From: Ypsolopha sequella
Taxonomy: Eukaryota > Arthropoda > Insecta > Lepidoptera > Ypsolophidae
Assembly: GCA_934047225.1 (NCBI GenBank)
Contig: OW203989.1
Coordinates: 5,121,977-5,185,976, forward strand
Direction of reading: 5' to 3'
Length of the DNA: 64,000 nucleotides
The first letter of the stretch is position 1, and every line of letters begins with the position of its first letter. Both the position numbers and the translations under genes were made by a program. Positions 23,433-36,283 of the stretch are shown one piece after another. The notes under the pieces were generated by a model that saw only the letters and a program-made list of their open reading frames with translations, was not told the DNA's origin and made no database searches.

Positions 23433-24482
23433 ATGCAAATTCAATTCAAATTCAAATTCAAATAGTTTATTTTGCAAAGCAGGTATAGATATATACACTT
23501 TTTACACGTCAAATTTAATCTAATAAAGAAAATATATGTAATAGAATAATAAATGTACATGAACTAAATTAAAGGTTTATTTAATTTATGTAGCAATATA
23601 TTTACGATTAAAATGATAGGTAAAATATATATTATACAAGGTAAAATCCAATCAGCCGCCCGAACCCATACCGGAGACCCGGCCAGGGACCAGGAACAAG
23701 GTTCAGTGATCACCAACCGAGCCCCCAGCACGAATCCAGGCGGCCGACCAAATCCCATCCTATATACTACATACTAATAGGTTACATATATAAATACATG
23801 CCTACCTCCGCCCATTCGATTAGTCTTGCTAAGAAGAAGGGCAAGAAACTTAGCAAGATCATGTCTTTTTTTCAACATAAAACTTATACTATACAATATA
23901 TGACTTATATCTAATTTAACCAAGGGATAAGAAAATACAAGACAGTAGGAATTCAGGTTAATGAAAAAAAGAAAAACATATATATCTTTGTCTACCTGTC
24001 TCATATAGTCCTTTTCCTTTTACAGTCTATAATCAATTAATGTTTACACCTTAGAGGAATCATAAGTTAAGAAATTATACTATTTAATTAAATTATAACT
24101 TACTACGAGTATCATTATCACTGTAACACCATGCTTCACCATCATCCAAATATTCATTTATTTTATAATATGCCTTTTTCAATAGGCCCTGCTTAATATA
24201 CAGTTTAAACTTATTCTCTGACAAAGTAAGGACCTCCTTTGGAAGTTTATTGTAAAATCTTATACCATGTCCTACAAAAGAGGTACTCACCTTAGCGAGT
24301 CTGATTTTTGGAAAAGCCAGTTTATGCTTATTTCTGGTCTCCTTACAATGTTGCTTACCAAGCCTTGGGAAAGACTCAACATTTTTTCTGACAAAATGCT
24401 CTTAAAAGTACTGGTTTATGCTTGCTACAAGCGGACTAAAACTGCGTTTTATGCTCAAATGCATATAAGGGTTTACTTCTTC
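23433..24482 (-). mobile_element. LINE 3' part (ORF2 end plus tail), copy 2
   Basis: ORF2 C-terminus at 24093-24480, followed (leftward) by an untranslated tail 23433-24092 ending in ATTCAA-type repeats. The tail shares most of its length with 487-1195. The element is split by the 24486-24998 MITE and probably continues at 25002-25070. Confidence 0.8.
24093..24480 (-). pseudogene. LINE ORF2 C-terminal fragment
   Basis: The minus-strand frame is open from about 24440 to the stop at 24093 and includes ETRNKHKLAFPKIRLAKVS, SFVGHGIRFYNKLPKEVLTL and LLKKAYYKINEYLDD. This is the conserved C-terminal block of CR1/Jockey-type LINE ORF2, downstream of the reverse transcriptase. Beyond the inserted MITE, 25010-25066 encodes KKFVYEVVLCTG, resembling the next upstream segment. 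Only the C-terminus is present, so it is non-functional. Confidence 0.75.
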
Positions 24483-24485
24483 TAA

Positions 24486-24998
24486 TGCCGGCGCCAGAAA
24501 TGTGTCCACTTATTTGCACACTCGAGTGGACACACTGTGTGGCACGAGACTTTGTCTATGTGTTCCAAAGTTTGTACACAGATTTGCACTTTGCCGAGCG
24601 GTATCGGTTTTTTAGCGCACATCAAAGGAATGTGTTCAAATAAGTGCGTAGCCTGCCACACTATTTGGCCTATTTGCAAAGACCAGTTGCGCGAGCACTG
24701 TTGTACGGAACGGTTGTGTGAGAAACTACGTGTTTGATCGTTCAAAATGGACACACATCTATTCACGCCTTCTTCTCGGACGTTTCGATATATTTTGTTG
24801 CAGATGTAAAAAATAATTACATGCACATAAATAATATAAGCACACTGCGTCCACGAAATCGTCGTCCATCTCCTTTGTTGTCTACCAGCATACTGTGGAG
24901 AAAAGAGTTTGCGAAGCATGTGTGGCAGGTACGCCAAATGTGTGTACAAAGTCGTCGAAGAAGTGTGCAAATAAGTGGACACATGTCTGGCGCCGGCA
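24486..24998. mobile_element. 513-bp MITE, PIF/Harbinger-like
   Basis: Terminal inverted repeats begin TGCCGGCGCCAGA and continue ATGTGTCCACTTATTTGCAC for about 36 bp with one or two mismatches. Flanks are TAA on both sides (24483-24485 and 24999-25001), the 3-bp duplication typical of PIF/Harbinger elements. The interior repeats TGTGTAC/TTTGCAC-like motifs and encodes no transposase. Confidence 0.8.
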
Positions 24999-25070
24999 TA
25001 AGAATATGGCAATAGGCCATACAGCCAGTACACAGTACAACTTCATAGACAAACTTTTTGAAACTCAATA

Positions 25071-27109
25071 ATGTTTGCGCTAAGATTCTATCACAGTAGC
25101 GCGAACTGACAGGATAAAGGCTTCAGATGATGCGCAAGGATATATACAGTGATTTTAACGAGAGATAATATAAAATAAATAAAAAGGCATGCATGTCTGA
25201 TTATTTTATTTAGACGTGGCTGTATGGGTTAAGTTCCTTTTGCCTTCCCACTTGGAGGAAGAATTAAAAAAAAACAGTGGCTGTAAATGCGGTAATGAGC
25301 TGTTGTTTTTTCTCAGTCAGCACAGCAGTACATATTTTGTTGTTTGATTATTTAAATTTGAAAAGTATTACTGAAAGTTAAATATGTCATCCAGTGATCA
25401 TGAAATAATACTGTTTCATTTTCTCGTAATCGAAGTGAAAGATAGAGTGTTAAACTCAGCTACAAACGAGCCATATAACAATCTACTATTATTTTCCAAT
25501 CCAAAGTTTAATTCTCAATTATTTTTTTGACTTGTGGCTCCATCTGTTATTAGTCTGTTATCTGATTGAAAAAAGCTTGTGAGCAAATAAATTTTCCTTG
25601 GAAAAATACATGGTGTCACGCATGCTACGCCAATTGGAAAATTCATTATATATTAAGTATCATTATTTTTCCAAGGGTCTAACAAACTATTTGTGTAATC
25701 ACCGACTTTAATCCAATAGAAGAAATAAATAAATTCCAATAGATTTTTTATTTCTTTTAAAAGTCAAAAATCTATTGGTTACCGATTGCTAAAGCCTGTG
25801 TCGAGTCGTAAGCGAATCACTATCTAACCCATTGGTAAGTGTAACATATCATGACATTATTTTAATTGGCAACTCTGCTTTCCGCTTGTCATAACCGTTA
25901 TGTTGGCACTTTTGAAAAACAACAAGATAGCGGTAGACCCGCTAGGCTTGTTGGGACGGTCACCCAGGAGCGCGACGCGACTATGATGATGGAGCAACCG
26001 TGGCGGGACTATGGGGAATGTGGAGGTCGCCGTCGACGGATACGTCGAGGAGGACATCATCATCATCGTGTACAATATAAAGACGAAATAGACATTTAGT
26101 CACGCACGATCGACTCATCCTTTCTATCTTATTATATTTATACATTGTTGCCCGTGTTCATTCTGTAGTAGAACCCAAGGCATTATGATCATACTACAGA
26201 AAGGCGCAACAGCCTTACACTTGACTTGACTCGAACTTGACCGATTTAGCCCATATTCTTACTAGAGTATTTTTATTTATTTATAAAAATACTCACTAGA
26301 GTATTTTTATTTTATTATAGGTATATTCACAATAACAAACAAATAAATATCACTTTATCAACGTGTTTTCTATCTAACAAAGTATTGTATTGCCGAGTCA
26401 AAAGCATTTGGAATTGAAGAGCTTGATTGTAAAACGTTAAAGAAGCGAAAGAGATGTGTTAGGATCGTATCAGATATATATTTTTTGTCTTTGTAATTAA
26501 GTTTTCAGTGAGTAGACCTGAGTTTATTATGATCCGCCAATGGACGTCCAGTACATGTGTATTGAAACAACAAACAATTTAAACGAATTTTACTATCCCT
26601 TTGTATTTCGATACAAAGTACACATCGATCGCCATATCAATAAATAAGTCAATACGACTGATTTCAATTATCACAATACAGGATGTCCCAAAACAAACAC
26701 GCCCAGGGCCGGCTATTGTACGCCGTGTTGACAGTTTGACAACATGTTGACGATTGCCGTTCACTGTTGACAAAACGGGACAACGATTCGTAGGAGTCAA
26801 GCCGGGACGGAAAGTATTTAATGTTGTTGGATGCCTGTTGAATTACACTAGGAAAAACATTTTTATTCGAAGCAGATTTCATTTAAAAATACTGCATTTA
26901 CAATTGAAAAGATTCGGTCACTCTAAAGACAACATGGAAACTATAAGAGACCCAGTAAATCTAGGTATAAATAAATCACAAATTGTGCTTTTAAAATACT
27001 AAAAGAAAGTAACTTAACGTTTTTAAACAACGTGTTTTAATTATGGTGAAAAGCACAACAGTAATCTTATGATGTGTCGGTTGCAACGACCAGAATGTCG
27101 TTTTATATT
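25071..27109. other. No gene; dispersed repeat pieces
   Basis: 25195-25270 (GACGTGGCTGTATGGGTTAA) is the reverse complement of a motif in the 27120-27190 repeat. 26228-26260 repeats 22648-22680. 26155-26205 holds a small inverted repeat around CTGTAGTAG. No coding sequence is recognised. Confidence 0.45.
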
Positions 27110-27815
27110 TATTTTTTTTGTTTCATTTTCCCACTAAGTGGAAAGGCAAAGGGATCGTAGCCCATACAGCCATGTCTGACGTTATAGTTATTATCTGTTT
27201 ATATGCAATATTCTCTTCTGTTGAAGATCATCTGAAAGGTCTGTCCTGTCTAAGTCACTGTCCTGTCGTTTCCGCTATAATGATAGCCTTATAACGCAAA
27301 TACAACAGGGTTAGAAAAAACACACGAAAAGGCACAGCCCGCACTTTTGTTCCATTGAACAACACACTACACAGGTTACGGCGATTTTAATTCACAATAT
27401 TCTACCACTATTGTTGATCAAAACACCCAAAATGCAATATTTTTTCAATAAAACAAAAAAACGACGCCATCACATCTTCGCGCCTTTTTTCAACCTCTTT
27501 TTTTCTTTTTTTCGCCAATCTGCAAGGCAAAGGGAACTTATCCTAGGCTGCCTAGGTGAGAGTTTAATATCTGTATAACGTCACTTTATTTAACCATCAT
27601 CTATTTTTAGGATCTGAAGGGTATATCCGGTTCATAAATTCATAATATCGCTGTCCTGTCAGTTCACCCTAAAGGGAGTTAGAAACAACAAATGAAAAGG
27701 CACAATCTGCACTTTTTTCCAACTGAAAATAGTACTGCGTGGTTGCAACGATTTAATACACAAGGTATCTATTACTATCATGAATATATTATTGCAATAA
27801 CTTTTTTTCACGTCG
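27110..27815. repeat. Diverged direct duplication of a ~370-bp element
   Basis: Copy 1 (27125-27475) and copy 2 (27505-27815) share, in order, AAGGCAAAGGGA, a GTCCTGTC motif, GAAAAGGCACA, GCACTTTTTTCC and a CAACGATTTAAT-type motif. A further inverted fragment lies at 25195-25270. Possibly two insertions of the same unclassified dispersed element next to each other. Confidence 0.6.
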
Positions 27816-28245
27816 AGTTAAAAGCTTGGTTTTTTTAGATCCATGGGACTGTAGACTTGTAAGAGGTATCAGTTTGTTGTTTCGCTGCGTTATCATTATT
27901 ATTACGCGTCTTAGAAAAAGAGGGCAATGAGCCAACATATAATCGCCTCTATCAAAAGCGAATAAGGTCTTTGCCATTTGGACTTATTGTGTTGGGCGGG
28001 TCTTAAAAAACGTTGCTAGGGTAGGCCATCCTCTTAAGTCCCAAACGTGATGGTTGAGCCCCATCGCCGTACTTCGAACACAAAAGGACTAACGTGCCTT
28101 CCCAAGTACCCAGACTGTACACGAATAATGTGCACCGTGGGGATTGAAAAGGAAAACTAACTTCCGATCATGTTTTCCAAGATTTCTTGTATACGAGAAG
28201 AAATTTATTTATGCTGGCTGCATAAATAAATTATAATTCAAACAA
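27816..28245. other. SINE-like fragment at 28015-28140, otherwise nothing
   Basis: 28040-28125 contains CCCAAACGTGATGG, CGCCGTACTTCGAACACAAA and ACGTGCCTTCCCAAG, also found in the SINE-like fragment at 50590-50732. No gene. Confidence 0.45.
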
Positions 28246-28437
28246 TAGTCTTGGTAAGTGATCAGTATCACGGATCAATAACATATCTTGCGAAATTTGA
28301 AAAAGAAAATTTTTACTATCGGCTTGGGGTTGGTGTTTGTAGGGAACAAACCAAATATATTTTTCGAATATATCAAAAAGGGTAATTGAACCTGGTCTCG
28401 AGTATGAAATCGGGCGGTTTATTAAATTTCACCTTGT
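28246..28437. mobile_element. Degraded MITE, third member of 47860/50243 family
   Basis: It starts CTTGGTAAGTGATCAGTATC with GGATCAATAAC and ends TTTCACCTTGT, matching internal and terminal parts of the MITEs at 47860 and 50243. The middle is replaced or diverged and the left terminus is missing. Confidence 0.5.
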
Positions 28438-28449
28438 ATTTATAGATAC

Positions 28450-28621
28450 AATAAAGCCAATTCTGAAGGCTTTAATTTTAGTTTTAGTGCTGTCAAAGCT
28501 TAAAATTTTCCAAAGAAATTTAGCTTCTAATCCTAACTTTTAAGGACTATTTTGTATCGAAGAAAATTTAGTTTTGACAGCACGAAAACTAAAATTAAAG
28601 CCTTCAGAATCGGCTTTAATG
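28450..28621. mobile_element. Fold-back MITE
   Basis: The left arm AAAGCCAATTCTGAAGGC followed by TTTAATTTTAGTTTTAGTGC returns inverted at 28575-28619 (GCACGAAAACTAAAATTAAA then GCCTTCAGAATCGGCTTT). Arms are about 50 bp with few mismatches and the loop about 70 bp. Target duplication is not clear. Confidence 0.75.
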
Positions 28622-28779
28622 TATTTCCTCTTTCATATCCTCCAATACTAATAAACGAGCAATAAGTACTTGTATATTTGTAATTGGTTTCTATAAAACG
28701 GCTTTAAGGATATCGATAAAATTAACAGTTTAGAGGGGTTTAGGGAGAAAAAAATCGATTAAGATAGATCTCATCTCTG

Positions 28780-29047
28780 TGAGAAGTCATCTTATGTGTT
28801 TTAATTACTTTTTAAGAATAGCGGGCGACACTTATTGACCGTCCGTCTGTCACCAGGCTGTATCTATTAAACCGTGACAGTTAAATAGTTTTTAATTTTC
28901 ACAGATCATGTATTTTTGTTGCCGCTATAACAATAAATACTAAAAAATTGAATAAAATAAATATAACAGACATGTTTTTTTTGCCGTTTTTATAGATAAT
29001 GGTACGGAACCCTTCGTGCGCGAGTCCGACTCGCACTTGGCTGGTTT
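28780..29047 (-). repeat. Lepidopteran dispersed repeat, copy 1
   Basis: The reverse complement starts GCCAAGTGCGAGTCGGACTC and continues with GAAGGGTTCCGTACCATTA, AAAACATGTCTGTTATATT and CAGACGGACGG. The same order occurs on the plus strand at 58258-58532. Confidence 0.75.
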
Positions 29048-30105
29048 TCAAATATTTCACGAAATTTAGGGTTTTTTTACAAAAACAATATAACTTTTTT
29101 TACAATTTTTTTCACAAGAGACATAAATGTACGTGTAGTCTCTAATAATTAGTTTTATTTTACAATCTTTTGGCATTTTGTTAATTTCTATAGTACTTAA
29201 CAAATTATGTAGTTAAGGCGATATGTAAAAGTTTTACCGTCCCTGTTACTCCATATGCGAAAAAACCCTCAGTGCGAGAGGGACGGATTCGTGGAAAAGT
29301 AGCAAAAAGTCGGTTTTTTATTAAAATAAAATGTACTAAAAATGTTATCAAAATTTCGTTTAACCAGGTCCTAGATACTGTTAAAACCCATCTAATAAAA
29401 TATAATTGTAGTCCATATGTCATTCTAAATTGTCAAACCAGGAGAATTGGTGTCGATAAAGACCTCATTTCAATAAATATTTCTATCGAGCCGAAATTCT
29501 CCAATCGCGTTTCTATTTTAACATATCCCTAGAGAAAGATTCCAAAAATAATGTACTATTTTATCAAGTTTTTGTAGAAATAGTGTAGTTGTGTTGTTTT
29601 TGTAAAAAAAAGTACATATTTTACATATAACGGATGTACACTTAAACCTCTTCTCTACTTATCATATTAAACCACTTACATACAACATTTTTTGAAATAA
29701 CTCGAAAAAAACATTTAATACCTACTGTACTTTAATACCTACTGTCATTTAATGCCTACTCGTCATTTTACATGTTTTTTCAAAAGTTTTGTATGTAAGT
29801 GGTTCAGTGTGATCAGTACAGTATGGTGTTTTAGTTTCTGAGCAAGTCATTAAATACACCCTATGTGAAAAATAAAATCACATTTTACATATATGCATTT
29901 CTTTTATAATAGGAGCTTTTTTTTACAAAAACTACTAATCTGTGTATAGTCATTCTTTCAGGACGTTTTTAGCGTTGAATGAGTAGTTTTTTCCAAAATA
30001 CGATTTTATTGTCCTGTAGATTTTTTTAACAATATCTTAAATGACCAAAAGTGTTAGTTACGTTGTTTTTGTAAACAGCCTTAAATTGTTAGTTGACAAG
30101 ATTTT
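29048..30105. other. No gene; inverted and short tandem repeats
   Basis: The inverted pair ACCACTTACATACAA (29671) and TTTTGTATGTAAGTGGT (ending 29803) encloses three copies of TTTAATACCTACTGT-like 16-bp units (29716-29765). This may be a small MITE. Nothing coding. Confidence 0.45.
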
Positions 30106-30109
30106 AGAT

Positions 30110-30530
30110 AATGCCCAGCGAAGACTATAGTGATGGTTTTAGGTAAAGTATTGTATCCAACTGAACATAAGAAGGCTCTATAGACGCATGTTAAAAATTT
30201 CATGGAGAGATAAAATAACAAATGAAGAAGTGCTTAACAGATTTAATAAAAGGCTTGAAGTATTAAAAACAATTAAGAGACGAAAGACAGCATATTTTGG
30301 TCACATTTATCGGCATGAAAAGTATAACATGTTGAAGAACATTATAGAAGGGAAAATGGACGGAAAACGGGGAAGGGGGAGAAGGCGGATGACATGGAGT
30401 GATAACGTAAAAACTTGGACTAACATAAAAGACGCTGCCAGTCTCTGCAGACTGGCACAGAATAGAGAAGAGTTTCGTGTGGTGGTCGCCGACATCCGCT
30501 AGGATATGGCACCCCCAAGAAGAAGAAGAA
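30110..30530 (+). pseudogene. LINE reverse-transcriptase protein, C-terminus
   Basis: The plus-strand frame, open from about 30150 to the stop at 30500, includes RRLYRRMLKISWRDKITNEE, LEVLKTIKRRKTAYFGHIYR and GKRGRGRRRMTWSDNVKTW. This is the conserved C-terminal tail of a common insect non-LTR retrotransposon protein. It ends with an (AGA)n-rich tail at about 30510-30532. Polymerase and endonuclease domains are absent. Confidence 0.82.
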
Positions 30531-31439
30531 GAACATAATTAGTTATTTGGACACTCGTGCAGCCTATTATGAAACTCACCATGCACTTATGTCTCAGTGG
30601 CCCTCATTACGTCAAAGTTGGACTTAATACTTTCATTCAATTCAATTTTTTCAATTCAATTCAATTCAATTACTTACATTACAAATACTAATACCAATTA
30701 CAAATACTAATTTGAATGTTTTGTAACGTCGTCATACAATTTAATTATGTAACGAATAATAATGAATAGGGTAACATAATTCTTACTTCCAGGAAGGTAT
30801 GTGTGTAACTGTGGTAATACAATGTCTGTCTCAAAATAGCATTCATAATTACTTCTCAGAATAACCCTTATAGACCAGGAGCGTACAGTCGGTAACCCTA
30901 AGTATCGAGTAACAAGATGGAACCAATTTGTAGTTGTGTATAAAAATACTACATTAAAATAAATATGGATGCGCCCAGGCAACCCTATTTATTTTGATGC
31001 AGTTTTTGTTTCTTAACAAATATTTTTGAATTTATTTTAACTACTTTTATGTATTTTATGTTATTTATTGTAAACTTTATGTATACAAATTTTTTTTAAA
31101 TAGTAATTTATTGTTTAAGTAGTTACTTAATTATTATTTATGTAGGTAGTTATTTATAATCACAGGGTATAAGTGTATTAACATATTTTAGTGTGACTTC
31201 TTTTTATGAATCTGGGTTTGTTGCTGAAAGGAATTTCTTTTTAGAGATAAGCTCGCCTTTGTACATTATATCTCTAAGTACAATGGGTAAATACTATATT
31301 TTTTGTATACAATAAAGATGGGTGTTATGATAGTGATCTTTATCATAAAAGCAGTTAATACTTGTAATTTCCTTACTTGTGTTATGATTCCTCTAGAATT
31401 AACGTTAATAATTTAATCCATGAAATTACTGTAAAACCA
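30531..31439. other. No gene; CAATT simple repeats
   Basis: A CAATT-type short repeat tract occurs at 30635-30672. The rest is AT-rich with no recognised protein. Confidence 0.4.
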
Positions 31440-31770
31440 GATGGACTATATGGGACAGGTAGACAAAGACATTATTATTATTTTTGTCCTTTATGACATA
31501 ATTTTCTGCTGTCATGTATTATTTATCTCTTTATTGAATTAAAGTATAGACTTACTTTTTACATAAGTTGTTTGTAAGTAACTAATATGAAGAAAAAAAA
31601 AGACTTAAGCTTGCTAAGTTTCTTGCCCTTCTTCTTAACAAGAATGGGGAAGAATGGGCGGAGTTAGGCATATATTTATTACATGTATTGCAAATATTTA
31701 TATTATATTAATTCCTTATTCCTATATATTTTATTTTATTCAAATGATTTTTTATTAAATTTAACCTAAC
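31440..31770 (+). mobile_element. Diverged LINE 3' tail, plus orientation
   Basis: 31605-31670 (CTTGCTAAGTTTCTTGCCCT then GGGCGGAGTTAGGCATATAT) is the reverse complement of motifs at 1015-1080 and 23805-23870 in the LINE tails. This is therefore an older relative in the opposite orientation. Confidence 0.55.
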
Positions 31771-34700
31771 CTTTTTTATTTCGTTGTATATATCCCCATA
31801 TTATTATTTATCATATAAAACTATTACCTAGAGACATAGATTATTTAATTATATTACATTAAAACAACCTGTAATAAGTGAATCTGATATAGGTACCTAC
31901 ATTACATTAATAAATATATTTCATTTCATATCTCATTTCTTTTCATATGAATATGTGAATTTTGTACAAGAAAAAAATATATATCTTTTGCTGGCTGTAC
32001 AAAATGCTCCAGGTTGCGGTAGCCAACCTTATTTATTTTGATGTTTTTTTTCTCCATTTATCTTCGAATTGGTAACATCTTGTCATTCGATATATTGTGT
32101 TACCCACGGTACGCCCGTAGTCTAAGATGTAAACGTTGGTTATTGCGCACCCTGTATATATTCGTAAGTAAACTAATGTCTGACAAGACAAACGAGCCGC
32201 ACTGTTTATTTTGAGCTCGAGGTTGGGTGAGAATGTGTTAATTCAATATAATTGATGCCAAACATAAGTTATTTGTCAAACAATACATTTTATTTGATTT
32301 AATATGTTGAGTTGTCACCATCGCTAAGACAATAGTTAAACAAGATAATGGCTTGAATCTATTTTATGCGTTACTTCATATTTCATTGACGATTATTACG
32401 TCAAAGGATATATTAATAACGACCGTGATCACCAACCACCCGCTGCTATCCGCTTTAATTATGTAGATGGCTAGATGGTATACTCACGTGTGCTCAGAGC
32501 GCACGGGGGCTTCTGAATCTGAAAACTGAATCTCTTCTAGAAGTTTCAAAATAATATAAGTAACCATAAGCACAACGTCAAACCAAAATCAACACTATTT
32601 TTCTTTTATTATTTATGACTTTTACAAATACACTTTACACACACACAAACCCTCTCTCACACCTCTTTTACACACCCTCAACCCACCCCTTTTCTCAAAC
32701 ACACTATCTCCATTTTCAATCTGTGATATAGTGATATAGTTTTTTTTAAGTTTTTAATATCCCTGTTAGTCTTTAAACTTTGTATTTGTTGAATGTTGTC
32801 TTCTCCTTGTCTAATCAACACTGTATTTAATCAATTGTAAATAAATTTATTACCTGCTCAAACACGGTTATGACCTACAATCTTAATACAACTAGTGGAA
32901 GGCGCTGGTGACTGTAATACAGTTTTCAATGCAAGTGCTCGTAAAGGCTCACTTTTTATGCATTAAAACCGAACAGAAAGTCGATTATTTTGCCCTAGGG
33001 CTTTATTATTATTATTTTTTTTTAATTTATTTACAATGGTTGGCTAACCTGCAGCCTTTCCTGTGTACCATAAATGTCATACTTTTTTCCACTGATTAAC
33101 GGCTCTGGATACAGTACTTTTGATCCAATCATAATTTAAAATTCACAAGATTATATTTGTTTTCATTTCCTCACACTATGCATTGAAAAACGTAGTATGA
33201 TACACGGGCGTAAGAGCAATAAATTACTCGGTTACGCTCGTGTTTTAAATCGTCCACGTAATTTATTCCTTTTCACCCTTGTAGCATAAACTACTATTAA
33301 AATAAAACAGTTGCCAACGCAACATTTTATTGTCTCTACTATTAAACAATTTGCAAACCAGTGTGTCTCTGCTACAAAAAACATTTAGTCTGACTTTGTC
33401 AATTGGTGACCAATAAATAATTTTTTATTTTTTTATTTATTTAGATTATTTCAAACACTACTCTTTGATTGATGTTTATGCACAACCCCAGAATCGAGAA
33501 AATGCAGAGTTAATAGGCTGTTGAATCAGTTCATGAACTCTTGTATATAATTAAAACTTTAAATAAAGGCTTCTGCAACGGTGTCAATAACGAGGCAATT
33601 TGTTAAACAGCAATTTTATAGTTTGCAACTAGTCACCAACTTTGTACGGACTGCTATTGAAACTGGAAACAGGTTCCTAATAGCTTTTAGTGACAACACG
33701 TTGCAGTAATATAAAATCAGTATAAAACTATTATAGAACCAACTACCTCCGTTGCTTTGTAGCCAATTGCAGTCTCGTTACGTAGAATATTAATTTTGTT
33801 CGAATAGAGCCGGTTGCGTATTTCCGTTTAGGTGTTCAAAAGAAAGCGGTACTGCCTCGAAACGCGCACGGGTTCGATGAACTAACTCTCTTTTCAAAAT
33901 CCTGTTTAAGGCTTGAATAATACATCACTATCATGTTAGAACACTCCTTACGACTAAACTACCATGTCAATGAATTAACAATCCCATTTTTGGGTTGGCA
34001 GTCATTTTATTAACATACTGATTCTTGAGTTCTAATATATCTCTTATTTTTAACAATTCACAAGTAGAATATTAATTGAAACGTTTGACTCTGAGAGACA
34101 CATTTAGGTTAGGCATAGTTAGGTAAAAACTCTGTTGCATTTCTGTCGCTATCACATCTGTAGATATTTGGTTGTCATATACGTGAGCATTTTGCTAGAT
34201 GGCGCTCTTTTATGTTTGTTAGAGGTCAAACGCTTAAGGGCATTCACGATACTTTAAGTCTTAATACAAGGCACGCGTCCTCCAATCACTCACTGGCTTG
34301 CAACGCAAACCGTTTTTCGCAAGAAATCTAATATTTCGATCTTCTTATTTACCAATTTCAGAAAAAAATGTATGCTGTTGAATACATGACAAACATAGAC
34401 CAATCTTTCCTATTGACAGTTAATGTACCACATTCCTAAATACTTCTTTTTATTTATTGTAGTGATCAATCTCCTACACCTTGTTTACGGAAAACTAATC
34501 AAATTGGCAACTTTAAGGACCTAATTTCTAAATAAAAATTCAAAAATCTGCTAAAACAAATTGCCAAAACATCAGATATTTAAATTTGTTGACATATAAT
34601 GTACCAGAATGTGTATTTGTCATAAAACACTATTTGTGCAAAAAAAAAGTCAATTTTTCTTATCAATGTTACCAGTTTAGCACGATTTTAATGTATTGAA

Positions 34701-35836
34701 TAAAGCACTAATCGAATCGAAACTAATCGAGTTCGGTAATTTTTAGATAATCACTTAATTTAATTAGACCGATATAAAAAAATGTATAAGTATTACTCCA
34801 AATTCCTAGAAAATTGCGGTCCAGAAGGGCACGCCATACAAAAAGCGTAATTTTACGGACTAGAGACACATACATGTCATGTATGTCCCAAATTTTTTAA
34901 CTTGTAAAAACATAAAACATAAAATAACAAAAAAGTTACTTAAATTTAAAACTAAATAATCCTAAAATAAATAATTTCATTTTGAAATAAAAGAAAAAGC
35001 ACTCAACGATAAAAACTTAATCTGTATTCCAGACAAACCAGCGTGTATATTTTTTATACAAACAACTCATTTTTCTGTTTATTCATTCATTCATTCCATG
35101 TTTATTCATATTCAAATTATTTATTTACATAAGAAAAAAAAATTTGAATGATGATATATTTCATAGAACTAAAAAACACATTTTTATCTAAGAAAGTATG
35201 TTGATTGTCTTTACACAACATCTTTATTTCGGAATGAAGATTTATTTTTGGTGTATTAAACATATCAAGACTGAACTACTTTTTCTTAACCCATCCATCA
35301 CACACAAAATGGGGTCTTATATTGATCTACATAAAGTACTCATAAATTGTCGTCGTAACGATCTCTATTCATTATTCATTACTCTTCATTAAATTTGTAG
35401 TTAAAATTCGTTCTACTGATAAAATGCTTCACTTATGGTTGACTCATTATCTAAGGCACAATAGTTTAGAGTCGAAATACCAAAACATCGATAGATGGTT
35501 TTGTGGGATGTATTTAGATTAAGTTATCTTTAAAATAAATAAACATATTCATTCATTCATGTCGGTCTCTAATAAATATTAGATCGTAAATGATTTATTA
35601 TTTTTAATAAGTTATACAAATTTTATGTGAACAAAAACTCACAAAAACGATCACAGCATTAATTTTTTAAAAACCCTTGCGCGATTGGAGGAAGCGTGTC
35701 TTGTATTGAATATGGGTTTGAAAAATGAGTTAAGAACCCGCTCCGTATCGTACTTCATACATATCTAAAAACCATAATAACTTGCGAAAGTAGAACAATT
35801 CAATCAAATAAATTTTATGCTTTCATTTAGACCATG
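31771..35836. other. 4-kb AT-rich stretch, no gene seen
   Basis: No coding sequence is recognised. 33805-33900 (TTGCGTATTTCCGTTTAGG, CGGTACTGCCTC, GGTTCGATGAACTAA) is related to the reverse complement of 44445-44535. 34270-34293 (AGGCACGCGTCCTCCAATC) resembles the reverse complement of 35684-35706. 31990-32160 and 30955-31000 share CCAACCTTATTTATTTTGAT-like text. These are old dispersed repeats. Confidence 0.45.
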
Positions 35837-36283
35837 TGTAATCGCGGGATTACAGAAACTGCAGGGCGGATGGGATTTGACACAGGAGAATTGTGGAAAC
35901 AATGTGGGTGCACTGACTGACCTGTGTTATATGTTGTTCTTGGTGTTTTCGGTGAGCCGACGAAACGCGCCGCGTGTCGTCTCCCCTCGTTGAGCTGATT
36001 AATGCTGGCACTTTGGGCAGTGATGAGCTGGATGTCTTGAAGTATTACACAGCACTTATATGTTCACAAGACACGGTGAATACGCGAGATTGTTTGTATC
36101 GGCGGCACGAATGTTTATACACGTGTGTCGTTCTCTCGAGAGTTCGGACGCAACAGAATGAAGCCAGCGCCCGCGCGCGCCTCGACCGGCGCGCGGCGGG
36201 GAGAGGGTGGTCGTTCGCGCATGCGCACGCGAATGACACGTCATGTTCTAACGTCATGCTGGTAACGTAGTGTAGCGTGAACA
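35837..36283 (-). repeat. 3' LTR of full BEL element
   Basis: 447 bp, plus-strand TGTAATCG to GTGAACA. The last 43 bp (36241-36283) also encode the C-terminus and stop of pol. It holds GCGCATGCGC (36217-36226), two ACGTCA-type motifs nearby, and the terminal hairpin at 35837-35854. Reading frames inside it are incidental. Confidence 0.97.

Noticed and set aside
24482..25033. 183-codon minus-strand open frame
   Set aside because: It spans a whole MITE including both inverted repeats and has no protein resemblance.
25866..26099. 77-codon frame ending in a His-rich stretch
   Set aside because: Low-complexity GAT/CAT repeats and no known motif.
35974..36270. 98-codon frames in the LTRs (also 43362-43658)
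   Set aside because: Present identically in both LTR copies and overlapping regulatory sequence. No sign of coding function.
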